Made by a program: the position numbers and the translations under genes
NCBI GenBank assembly: GCA_949316235.1
Contig: OX438745.1
Span: 4,717,001-4,781,000, forward strand
Source: Oegoconia quadripuncta
Taxonomy: Eukaryota > Arthropoda > Insecta > Lepidoptera > Autostichidae
Reading direction: 5' to 3'
DNA: 64,000 nucleotides
Notes under the pieces: generated by a model
The model's database searches: none
What the model saw: the letters and a program-made list of their open reading frames with translations, nothing else
Told to the model about the DNA's origin: nothing
Shown: piece by piece, positions 55,183-64,000 of the stretch
Numbering within the stretch: position 1 is the first letter of the stretch
Layout: every line of letters begins with the position of its first letter

Positions 55183-57302
55183 CAGGGCGTCCCAAAGTTA
55201 TGGGACATGAAGGGGAAGTACCTTAAATATTGTAGATAGTGAATTTTGCTCAAAGAAGACTTTATGTTATTTTTAAAAGTTAGTAATTCTGCATTCATAG
55301 ATTTTCTAAAAATTACTTGCTTCGGCTGGGAATCGAACCGACTTAAATGTGAAAAAAAAAACACCCTACTTTTATGATGCCAATCGAAAGAATAGCTAAA
55401 AAATAATAACTCTGCCTAAGTAACATAGTATTTTAAAAGAAAGGAACAACATAAAATGATTGAGTCAAATTTCAAGAAAGTTATTTATTGCCGACGACGT
55501 TCGAAAAGTAGCGATATTATCATTCCAAAGATAGCATTGATTATTCGTAAATAAGTACCCACTTCATAAAATAGGTACTAACATAGTTTTCCTTATTATA
55601 AGTGCACGTGTAGATGAAATGATAAAACTTGTATTTCAATACGTCCTCTGTAAGCTAGACAGAAGGCAAATTAAAAACAAAAATAAATAATTTATAATTT
55701 GAAAATGGAACAGTTTATGACAGCGTTTGTTTGAATGCATACTTTTTAAGATATTTTAAAAAGAAGTGATATTTTTAAATGTTGTTCTTAAATTTGAAAA
55801 TGGAACAGTATGTGCGAGCGTTTGTTTTTCGGATATTGATCTGTTTAGTCTCAATTCACTTACACAAGTGTTATTGTGTTAATTTATTGCGAACATGGCA
55901 TATCAAGTAAGTTTTGATCTAATGGAAGCATATTTTTTGAACGATAAAGATATCTCTAGAAGTTTGCGGTGGTATGGCGTAAAATATCCTGATAGACAAA
56001 TACCGTCTCGTAAAGTTTTGAAAAGGCTTGTGAACAATTTGAAAACTCTGGGACGTTTCGATAAACGCCCAAGAGAACCACAGCAAGAAAACCATACGAT
56101 CAACGACGAAGAACTTGGTATTTTAATTTACTTTTCGGCTTTTCCGAAAGCATCGGTGAGAGAAGGAGAACATGAAATTGGAGTTTCAAAAAGTAAAATA
56201 CACCGTGTATTAAAAAAACACGGTTTTAAGAGTTATGTTGAAGGACGATTGGTTCAAAAATTACTTCCGGGCGATACAGAAAGGAGAAAAAATTTCTGTC
56301 TTGATATCCAGGCACGATTGCTCGAAGATCCAAATTTTTTGGATAATATTATTTGGACAGACGAATCTAACTTTAGCAATAACGGTATGTATAACCGCAA
56401 CAATAATCGTATTTGGTCTAAAGAAAATCCCCTACGAGTGACTGAAACTAATAACCAAGTGCGTTTTTCACTCAACTGTTGGTGCGGACTTTTAAAAAAC
56501 CGGGTTTTCTTAATCCATTTTTACCAAGGAACCTTGAACACAGAAAAGTATTTAGGAATACTTCAAATTTTAAGGGATAAGATAAGAAACCATTCCGCGG
56601 CGGAGCAAGAAAACTTAATTTTCCAACAAGATGGAGCTCCGGCTCATAATAGTCGGAGAGCAGCAGATTTTCTAAATGAATGTTTTCCTACATGGATTGG
56701 TACAAATGGACCGATTAGATGGCCGGCCAGATCCCCGGACCTCACACCATTAGATTTCTTCTTTTGGGGATACGTGAAAGATATGCTATACAAAAAGCGA
56801 TACGAGAACGTAGGCGAGTTGCAAACAGAATTGTGCCATATCACATCGAGTGTTCACCATAAAATGATTAGAAAATCAACAGGCAGCGGGCTCATTAAAA
56901 GATTGGCGATTTGCGTAAGACAAGAGGGATCACATTTTGAGCATTTAATTAATTAATTTACAAAAAAATACCTACTTAATTGACTACGGCAGTTTCATGT
57001 ATGTTTTTTATTTGATTAAAATGATTAATTTCACGTTGTTCCTTTCTTTTCAAATACTATGTTACTTAGGCAAAGTTATTATTTTTTAGCTATTCTTTCG
57101 ATTGGCATCATAAAAGTAGGGTGTTTTTTTTTTCACATTTGAGTCGGTTCGATTCCCAGCCGAAGCAAATAATTTTTAGAAAATCTATGAATGCAGAATT
57201 ACTAACTTTTAAAAATAACATAAAGTCTTCTTTGAGCAAAATTCACTATCTACGATATTTAAGGTACTTCCCCTTCATGTCCCATAACTTTGGGACGCCC
57301 GG
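55183..57302 (+). mobile_element. Complete Tc1/mariner-type transposon, copy A
   Basis: Element of 2120 bp flanked by TA (55181-55182 and 57303-57304). Terminal inverted repeats of about 268 bp (55183-55450 and 57035-57302) begin CAGGGCGTCCCAAAG. The last-but-one base carries G instead of T, the only change in the outer end. It contains one intact transposase gene. In the 5' region a ~37-bp imperfect direct repeat (55696-55732, 55790-55827; AAAATGGAACAGT) precedes the start. Each arm has a CGGTTCGATTCCCAGCCG motif. Confidence 0.95.
55895..56956 (+). CDS. Mariner-type transposase, copy A
   Basis: A 353-residue cut-and-paste transposase. It binds the element's inverted repeats, cuts both ends and inserts at TA. 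Residues 1-60 are a first DNA-binding region ending in GRFDKRPRE; 86-112 (SVREGEHEIGVSKSKIHRV) is a second helix-turn-helix. The catalytic triad is D156 (IIWTDES), D246 (FQQDGAPAH) and D287 (SPDLTPLDFFFWG), with 40 residues between the last two. That spacing is close to the DD41D group, and the WPARSPDLTPLDFFFWG signature is common in insect elements (family knowledge). The length is usual for the family, with no stop or frameshift. The start is the ATG after CGAAC. A 36-codon upstream frame (55800-55910) overlaps it out of frame. Confidence 0.95.
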   Translation: MAYQVSFDLMEAYFLNDKDISRSLRWYGVKYPDRQIPSRKVLKRLVNNLKTLGRFDKRPREPQQENHTINDEELGILIYFSAFPKASVREGEHEIGVSKSKIHRVLKKHGFKSYVEGRLVQKLLPGDTERRKNFCLDIQARLLEDPNFLDNIIWTDESNFSNNGMYNRNNNRIWSKENPLRVTETNNQVRFSLNCWCGLLKNRVFLIHFYQGTLNTEKYLGILQILRDKIRNHSAAEQENLIFQQDGAPAHNSRRAADFLNECFPTWIGTNGPIRWPARSPDLTPLDFFFWGYVKDMLYKKRYENVGELQTELCHITSSVHHKMIRKSTGSGLIKRLAICVRQEGSHFEHLIN

Positions 57303-57304
57303 TA

Positions 57305-57689
57305 TATGTCACCAGCAAAGCGTGTAATTCAGTTATTGTACAGAAAATCTAGTTATTCTATACAATACCAAGTTCATCTAGGCCGTGTGTAAAAAAAATT
57401 TTTTCTATCGTTAATCATTTCATACTGTGCCTAGGTAATATATAAAATACCTAGGAATTGTATAGAATGCCATTAGGACACCAGTACAAATAAAACACTT
57501 TCATCAGAGCTACAATAGTACCGTATTCGCCATAATCGGTGAAGGACACTTGGTGAGATTCGCTTGTCAGAAAAATCAGACGCTGTTGATTTGGTTTGTC
57601 AGATCTTTTTTTTTGTTACAATTCAAATTCTACAGAATGCCTAGGGAAAGTGTGGAATAAATGATTTTTTTTAATATATCTAACTAATA
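57305..57689. other. Spacer between the two mariner copies
   Basis: 385 bp of AT-rich, apparently single-copy sequence with no repeat-family match. It separates copies A and B, so they do not share an end. Confidence 0.6.
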
Positions 57690-57691
57690 TA

Positions 57692-59811
57692 CAGGGCGTC
57701 CCAAAGTTATGGGACATGAAGGGGAAGTACCTTAAATATCGTAGATAGTGAATTTTGCTCAAAGAAGACTTTATGTTATTTTTAAAAGTTAGTAATTCTG
57801 CATTCATAGATTTTCTAAAAATTACTTGCTTCGGCTGGGAATCGAACCGACTTAAATGTGAAAAAAAAAACACCCTACTTTTATGATGCCAATCGAAAGA
57901 ATAGCTAAAAAATAATAACTCTGCCTAAGTAACATAGTATTTTAAAAGAAAGGAACAACATAAAATGATTGAGTCAAATTTCAAGAAAGTTATTTATTGC
58001 CGACGACGTTCGAAAAGTAGCGATATTATCATTCCAAAGATAGCATTGATTATTCGTAAATAAGTACCCACTTCATAAAATAGGTACTAACATAGTTTTC
58101 CTTATTATAAGTGCACGTGTAGATGAAATGATAAAACTTGTATTTCAATACGTCCTCTGTAAGCTAGACAGAAGGCAAATTAAAAACAAAAATAAATAAT
58201 TTATAATTTGAAAATGGAACAGTTTATGACAGCGTTTGTTTGAATGCATACTTTTTAAGATATTTTAAAAAGAAGTGATATTTTTAAATGTTGTTCTTAA
58301 ATTTGAAAATGGAACAGTATGTGCGAGCGTTTGTTTTTCGGATATTGATCTGTTTAGTCTCAATTCACTTACACAAGTGTTATTGTGTTAATTTATTGCG
58401 AACATGGCATATCAAGTAAGTTTTGATCTAATGGAAGCATATTTTTTGAACGATAAAGATATCTCTAGAAGTTTGCGGTGGTATGGCGTAAAATATCCTG
58501 ATAGACAAATACCGTCTCGTAAAGTTTTGAAAAGGCTTGTGAACAATTTGAAAACTCTGGGACGTTTCGATAAACGCCCAAGAGAACCACAGCAAGAAAA
58601 CCATACGATCAACGACGAAGAACTTGGTATTTTAATTTACTTTTCGGCTTTTCCGAAAGCATCGGTGAGAGAAGGAGAACATGAAATTGGAGTTTCAAAA
58701 AGTAAAATACACCGTGTATTAAAAAAACACGGTTTTAAGAGTTATGTTGAAGGACGATTGGTTCAAAAATTACTTCCGGGCGATACAGAAAGGAGAAAAA
58801 ATTTCTGTCTTGATATCCAGGCACGATTGCTCGAAGATCCAAATTTTTTGGATAATATTATTTGGACAGACGAATCTAACTTTAGCAATAACGGTATGTA
58901 TAACCGCAACAATAATCGTATTTGGTCTAAAGAAAATCCCCTACGAGTGACTGAAACTAATAACCAAGTGCGTTTTTCACTCAACTGTTGGTGCGGACTT
59001 TTAAAAAACCGGGTTTTCTTAATCCATTTTTACCAAGGAACCTTGAACACAGAAAAGTATTTAGGAATACTTCAAATTTTAAGGGATAAGATAAGAAACC
59101 ATTCCGCGGCGGAGCAAGAAAACTTAATTTTCCAACAAGATGGAGCTCCGGCTCATAATAGTCGGAGAGCAGCAGATTTTCTAAATGAATGTTTTCCTAC
59201 ATGGATTGGTACAAATGGACCGATTAGATGGCCGGCCAGATCCCCGGACCTCACACCATTAGATTTCTTCTTTTGGGGATACGTGAAAGATATGCTATAC
59301 AAAAAGCGATACGAGAACGTAGGCGAGTTGCAAACAGAATTGTGCCATATCACATCGAGTGTTCACCATAAAATGATTAGAAAATCAACAGGCAGCGGGC
59401 TCATTAAAAGATTGGCGATTTGCGTAAGACAAGAGGGATCACATTTTGAGCATTTAATTAATTAATTTACAAAAAAATACCTACTTAATTGACTACGGCA
59501 GTTTCATGTATGTTTTTTATTTGATTAAAATGATTAATTTCACGTTGTTCCTTTCTTTTAAAATACTATGTTACTTAGGCAGAGTTATTATTTTTTAGCT
59601 ATTCTTTCGATTGGCATCATAAAAGTAGGGTGTTTTTTTTTTCACATTTGAGTCGGTTCGATTCCCAGCCGAAGCAAATAATTTTTAGAAAATCTATGAA
59701 TGCAGAATTACTAACTTTTAAAAATAACATAAAGTCTTCTTTGAGCAAAATTCACTATCTACGATATTTAAGGTACTTCCCCTTCATGTCCCATAACTTT
59801 GGGACGCCCTG
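57692..59811 (+). mobile_element. Complete Tc1/mariner-type transposon, copy B
   Basis: Also 2120 bp, flanked by TA (57690-57691, 59812-59813), same orientation as copy A. I saw only a few differences from copy A: ATATCGTAG versus ATATTGTAG in the left arm, and in the right arm TTAAAATACT versus TTCAAATACT, GGCAGAG versus GGCAAAG, and CCCTG versus CCCGG. Both outer ends have the canonical sequence, so B looks the more competent copy. Confidence 0.95.
58404..59465 (+). CDS. Mariner-type transposase, copy B
   Basis: The predicted protein is identical over all 353 residues to copy A at 55895-56956, with D156, D246 and D287 in place. Intact frame, same upstream overlapping frame (58309-58419). 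Two unbroken copies with canonical ends on at least one element point to recent, possibly current, activity (inference). Confidence 0.95.
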   Translation: MAYQVSFDLMEAYFLNDKDISRSLRWYGVKYPDRQIPSRKVLKRLVNNLKTLGRFDKRPREPQQENHTINDEELGILIYFSAFPKASVREGEHEIGVSKSKIHRVLKKHGFKSYVEGRLVQKLLPGDTERRKNFCLDIQARLLEDPNFLDNIIWTDESNFSNNGMYNRNNNRIWSKENPLRVTETNNQVRFSLNCWCGLLKNRVFLIHFYQGTLNTEKYLGILQILRDKIRNHSAAEQENLIFQQDGAPAHNSRRAADFLNECFPTWIGTNGPIRWPARSPDLTPLDFFFWGYVKDMLYKKRYENVGELQTELCHITSSVHHKMIRKSTGSGLIKRLAICVRQEGSHFEHLIN

Positions 59812-59817
59812 TATATA

Positions 59818-60214
59818 CAGGGTGAATTTAAATTCGTGTAACTGGTGACGCCACTCTTGATTACGAACAACTTTCCCCAAGAAATCGTAGTCGAATACGA
59901 TAAAAAAATGATCGATTACTCATATAAAGTAAATCATAAATCACCTTTACTATGGAAGTCCAACAATTTTCGGCTGGTGACTCTACTCCTGATTAAGAAC
60001 AACTTTCCAATAGGAATCATAGCCGAATTCAGTTGAGAAATGTTGGACTTCTATACTAAAGGTGGTTTCAGAATGGTTTACTTTGCCATACAAAGTAAAC
60101 CGTTTACATTAACCGAACATTTTTTGATCGAATACGACTATGTTTCCTTGGTTAAATTTGTTGGTGATCAGAGTCAACAGTAAACAGAAATTACACGAAT
60201 TGAATGTCACCCTG
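59818..60214 (+). mobile_element. MITE-N, full length
   Basis: CAGGGTGAATTTAAATTCG at the left and CGAATTGAATGTCACCCTG at the right, flanked by TA. Inner inverted words GATTACGAACAACTTTCC recur. It starts 6 bp after copy B ends (TA TA TA between them). Non-coding. Confidence 0.85.
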
Positions 60215-60216
60215 TA

Positions 60217-61390
60217 TATAAAATATCATTTAAGCGATAAGTAACTAAATAAAATAACAAAATAGTCTGTGATTTTGTAATGATATTTATTTGATAAAAC
60301 CTTAAATATACTATCACAACATTCATTTAAAGAATTGAGCAAACCACGGATTTTTTATACACGTTCTATAATTAATCGTTTGTACGACTAATAAACAAAC
60401 TTGCATTATCTTGCTAAAACCATTACACTACTATTTACATGAATTCTTATTAAATGCCCAAATAAACTATAAAATAATTACGAATGTCTTTGATTTATTA
60501 TTGTGAATTACATAAATAATGATCAGTGATCATCACACAATTAAGTTCTTACTAAAAAAGGAATGTGATGCAGTCAAAACGTTTTAGTGAAAAGAAATAC
60601 CCACGATAGGGCTTACTGTAGAATTCCAAGAGACTGAATACCAATTGTGGGTATCATCAAGGAAATAACCCTTCAGTAGCCGTATCTATTTCGGTGATGT
60701 ACTATGTATAGTATCTAATGTTTGGTTCGTGTTACCTAAGGCATTTGTAATATCTTACTGTAATGTTACCATCGTCTTTGATCTTATTAAGTCAGTCGTT
60801 TACCAAGCTATTGGGCCTCATTTTTACTTAATATCAGGTATAAAAGGAAAATCGTTAACCTGATGTGCATAAAACATGGTTTTCCGTATCTGTCTTGTAG
60901 TTTATGGTTAACTATTGACCATTTTTTTTGCAATTGCAATTGCATTGCATTGCAATGCGCTGATGCCTGACCTATTTAGATAGGTCTGTGGCGCTGACGG
61001 AGTGTAAGCAATGCATTGTCCATCTTGGCTACCTTAAGGCGATTGTCTTACATCGTTGCGGAGTTTGACGTCATTTTATTTATTTTGTTTTAATCTTTTA
61101 GGCAAATTATCGACTATATTTTAGAAATCATATGCGAAAATTCATAAAAGACTTATACTTAGATATAATTTTGTACAATTATTATTTAAATATAATGTTT
61201 TCCAAATTCCAAATTTACGCAAAAAATAGTTGTGTTATCTGTGAAGAATTTTTTAAACAGCGGTCTGTATCCGTAGTCAAAACGTTGTGCAAGACAGCTC
61301 TAGCATAGCGCGTGTCATCATAGCCTTATGTCAGGCTGGATAAAGATGTCGATCTAGTATTAGTCGAAACATTTCAGAATAGTATATTTC
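60217..61390. other. Intergenic, nothing recognised
   Basis: A short palindromic run of GCATTGCATTGCAATGC lies near 60945. No gene or named repeat. Confidence 0.4.
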
Positions 61391-61392
61391 AA

Positions 61393-61511
61393 TACAAGTG
61401 CGGAAAGCCTGTCATTGCAAAGAGTTCCGACAAATGTCACCCGAGCCGAGGCGCAGCCGAAGGTGAGGGTTGACAGTCGGAACGAGTTGCAATGACGGTT
61501 CCGCACGTGTA
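61393..61511. repeat. Hairpin element, ~50-bp imperfect arms
   Basis: TACAAGTGCGG at the left and CCGCACGTGTA at the right; TCATTGCAAAGAGTTCCGAC pairs with GTCGGAACGAGTTGCAATGA. The loop is GC-rich (GAGCCGAGGCGCAGCCGAAG). Probably a small palindromic MITE or a structured RNA gene; the sequence alone cannot decide. Confidence 0.7.
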
Positions 61512-61520
61512 CTGAACGAC

Positions 61521-61946
61521 TATTTTTAATACAGTTGCGAAAAAATTAAGCAATTTAATATAATAATAAAATTTTTGGAAAATGGCGCCAACCGTAAAAG
61601 AATACAAGCAGAGACTATGGCAGTATACGTCATACAGCCAACTTTTTTATATATTTATGAATTTAATTTGGCCGATACTAATATTAATTTAAAGTTTAAA
61701 TTTCAATTAAAATTACTTTTAAATCTGATATTGAAACAAATTAGTAGCTTTTTTTAGAAATATTTGCATTAAATCATAAAAACTTCTATGAATTTTTTTA
61801 GTAAAAACTTCATGGTTGGTTTTTTCTTTTTAATAGACATTATTTTGACAGTTTGCAAAGAAAAAGCACTAGTTCGGGAAATCCCACTTCCCGCACGCTA
61901 TACGTCCCTGCAATATGCCACTTTTTGAGCAACTGTATTAAAAAAA
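61521..61946. repeat. Inverted-repeat-bounded segment
   Basis: TATTTTTAATACAGTTGC at the left and GCAACTGTATTAAAAAAA at the right bound 390 bp of AT-rich sequence. Possibly one element with the adjacent hairpin. Confidence 0.5.
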
Positions 61947-62344
61947 CATATTCGAATTCAAAACAACAACTCTTACCAACTGACATATAGAAGTAACTAC
62001 ATCGGATAGCAACTTATCGGATATTTGGTCTGTCGGTATTCATAGACATAGAAATTTTTTAATCACAATAAACCCCCCTAGAGAAGTTAACACTAACATT
62101 AATGCTACTAATAACATAGACAACCAACGTAAAGTAAGCTGAGCAACGTCGCCTAAAGCCATTTGTCATGGAAATTGCAGAACGTTCTCGCAAAATATTA
62201 CAATACGTAACTCTAAAGTCTAAAACATAATGCCTCCTTATGAAAATTTAACATTTCCAAAGATAATGAAACAAAAAGAGAAAGTATATCTAAATTCGCA
62301 TTTTAAATTAGTAAAAGCCAACGTAATTAAGAATATTTAAAATA
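61947..62344. other. Intergenic, nothing recognised
   Basis: No gene or repeat family seen. Confidence 0.4.
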
Positions 62345-62756
62345 TTGGGTCTTTACCTATGAAATTGGAGTTTTTTTTTCTTCGTTAATCATATGTACCA
62401 ATTCCTGCGATTTTCAAAACTATATCCAAATTTATTTGGAAAATGGAATATTATTTCAAGGTTTCACATGAAATATTTTTAATTTCTGGGCTAAATCACA
62501 TAATAAAAAAAATTTGAACAGAGCTGTTTTCATGTGCTTCCCATAACCATTTCTTACATTCGCTGAAACTTTTATAAAGCGGTTACTTTTAAAAATTAAC
62601 GCTGCCTATACTTAACTTAATGTTATCCGATAATACACACAAAGTTTAGCTAAATTTGGATTTGCCGTTCCCAAAAAAAAAAAAATGTTTATATGGAGAA
62701 AACAGTCTCAATGAAATTCTTCATACAAATCGGCAATTTCATAGGTAAGGACCTAA
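62345..62756 (-). mobile_element. MITE-M, full length
   Basis: TTGGGTCTTTACCTATGAA to CATAGGTAAGGACCTAA between TA dinucleotides; the reverse complement of 12449-12843. Confidence 0.85.
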
Positions 62757-62985
62757 TAATAATAATAATTGGTAAGATATTACGCTACACAGGTATCTAA
62801 TAATAACATTAGTTTTGATCACACACCTAAAACTCATTAATAATATAGGTACCTATACAATTTTACAAAATTTCAAGTATCTATAAAAATTGTCATGTTG
62901 ATGAAGATGTATGACTACAAAACTAAACCGTACCCTTTGATTATTCAATAAAATTACAAAACTATTACACCACAATCACATTGAC

Positions 62986-63180
62986 TTAAAGGATATTCGT
63001 AGAAATCGAAACGTGCATTGCACTCGATGGAAATGGTTTAAAAATTGCAGAAGACTCAGTTTTTGAATCATTCAGACTCTTTGAAATGGAATGAAAAGCA
63101 ATGATCCTCTTAATAGGTTCTCCAATATTTTCATTTACATAATCGTTTTCTACCTCAATGCTCAGGTTGACTGGATCCAT
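62986..63180 (-). CDS. Possible small ORF or terminal exon, unidentified
   Basis: 64 codons from MDPVNLSIEVENDYV to MHVSISTNIL-stop. The start has CAAAG before ATG, and codon use looks coding-like, with mixed charged and polar residues. I recognise no domain and see no firm splice sites. It could be part of a gene extending beyond the window or chance. Confidence 0.25.
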   Translation of the reverse strand: MDPVNLSIEVENDYVNENIGEPIKRIIAFHSISKSLNDSKTESSAIFKPFPSSAMHVSISTNIL

Positions 63181-63189
63181 CTTTGTAAA

Positions 63190-64000
63190 TGACCTACTCT
63201 GTTTGTAGGTTATGTTCTGGTGACATAAAGAATATATTAAATCGTTTTACATAATTTGAATTTAGAAAATGAGTAGATAAAGCTCGAATATTACAAAAAT
63301 TCACTTTACCAAGAGCTTACTTATTAAAATTATATTACAAAAATGTTGTATTATCCCCAGCATTGCGATGTGAAGCAACAACGCCAGGCGAGGTTGACTA
63401 GGGGTTGCAATTTACTCAATTTTATCTTGTATTATCTCAGCGGAGCTGCGAACCGGCTTGCAGATCAGCTCAATTTGTATATACGCCGAAGCAGCGAGTT
63501 TTGTGTTCAAAATATACATACAAGTATCATTATGTTTTAATTCAGTCATTTATATTGAGCCAATCTTGAGAAGACACTTGAAATACTATTTTGTATCTCA
63601 ACTTTTATACATATCTCAAAAATGTCAACTCAAGTTCTTTTTTTATTTATCTTGAGTGGACACCTGAGATACTATTTTATATGTGATAGTATCTTATGAA
63701 ATAGTATGTTACCTCAAAAACGTTTTCAATATTCAGATAATCTTCAAATCTAATCCAACAGCTGCAGCTGCAGTTCCACAACTCAAGTACATATTTAAAC
63801 CGCTTCGGGGTTGAGTCACCCACCCCTATTTGCATATAATCGTCGTTAGCTCGACGAGTTAGTTGTAGCGAAGGATCTCAAACGCATTCACAATTAAAAA
63901 ATCCTTAAATCTACTTGTATAAAAATATAAAAGACAAAATCATCCCTTCTTGAACTTAATGAGTAATATGCTTATTGTTAAGTAGATAGCGATCCAGATG
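63190..64000. other. Intergenic to window end
   Basis: 63740-63870 is richer in GC and has CAGCTGCAGCTGCAG and CTATTTGCATATAAT, which could be a promoter, but no gene follows within the window. Confidence 0.3.

Noticed and set aside
55173..55364. Open frame of about 60 residues recurring at 1880, 2747, 57121, 57616 and 59630.
   Set aside because: It lies wholly inside the mariner terminal inverted repeats and appears wherever an arm occurs; it is not a separate gene.
1..64000. Possible CRISPR, operon, phage or toxin systems.
   Set aside because: No spaced direct-repeat array, no gene clusters and no ribosome-binding-site pattern; the window is plainly eukaryotic.

Overview
This window reads as a nuclear segment of an insect genome, most likely a moth or butterfly (inference). 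The DNA is AT-rich, has one intron-split animal gene, and is crowded with tRNA-derived SINEs, decayed LINE 3' ends, mariner-type elements and MITEs. There are no operons, phage genes, rRNA genes or CRISPR arrays, and I found no convincing stand-alone tRNA gene.

The main cellular gene lies on the + strand from 39221 to 54806. Nine coding exons, all with GT-AG introns and compatible phases, join into a 488-codon reading frame. The protein is a secreted lysyl oxidase-like protein with a signal peptide, two SRCR domains and a lysyl oxidase domain that keeps the copper-binding histidines and the lysine/tyrosine pair of the LTQ cofactor. Its introns hold many SINE, LINE and MITE insertions, and a SINE and a mariner element begin within 400 bp of the stop codon.

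The most recent activity is a Tc1/mariner-type transposon. Two full 2120-bp copies (55183-57302 and 57692-59811) lie head to tail and encode the same intact 353-aa transposase. A third copy (2064-2928) keeps both ends but has lost most of its interior. A much older relative is at 10498-11100.

The first 39 kb is intergenic and repeat-rich: about twenty-two SINE-A copies across the window, SINE-B and SINE-C, LINE families here called J, K, T, RTE-like, P and L, and MITE families M, N and Q (labels are local to this report). A 498-bp pentanucleotide satellite at 26456-26953 is built of ordered blocks, each one transition away from the next. Three perfect palindromes or hairpins of about 20-bp, 15-bp and 15-bp arms lie at 37-83, 14096-14125 and 40332-40361. 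Two short splice-bounded open segments near 32.1-32.4 kb may be exons of a second gene that I cannot identify.
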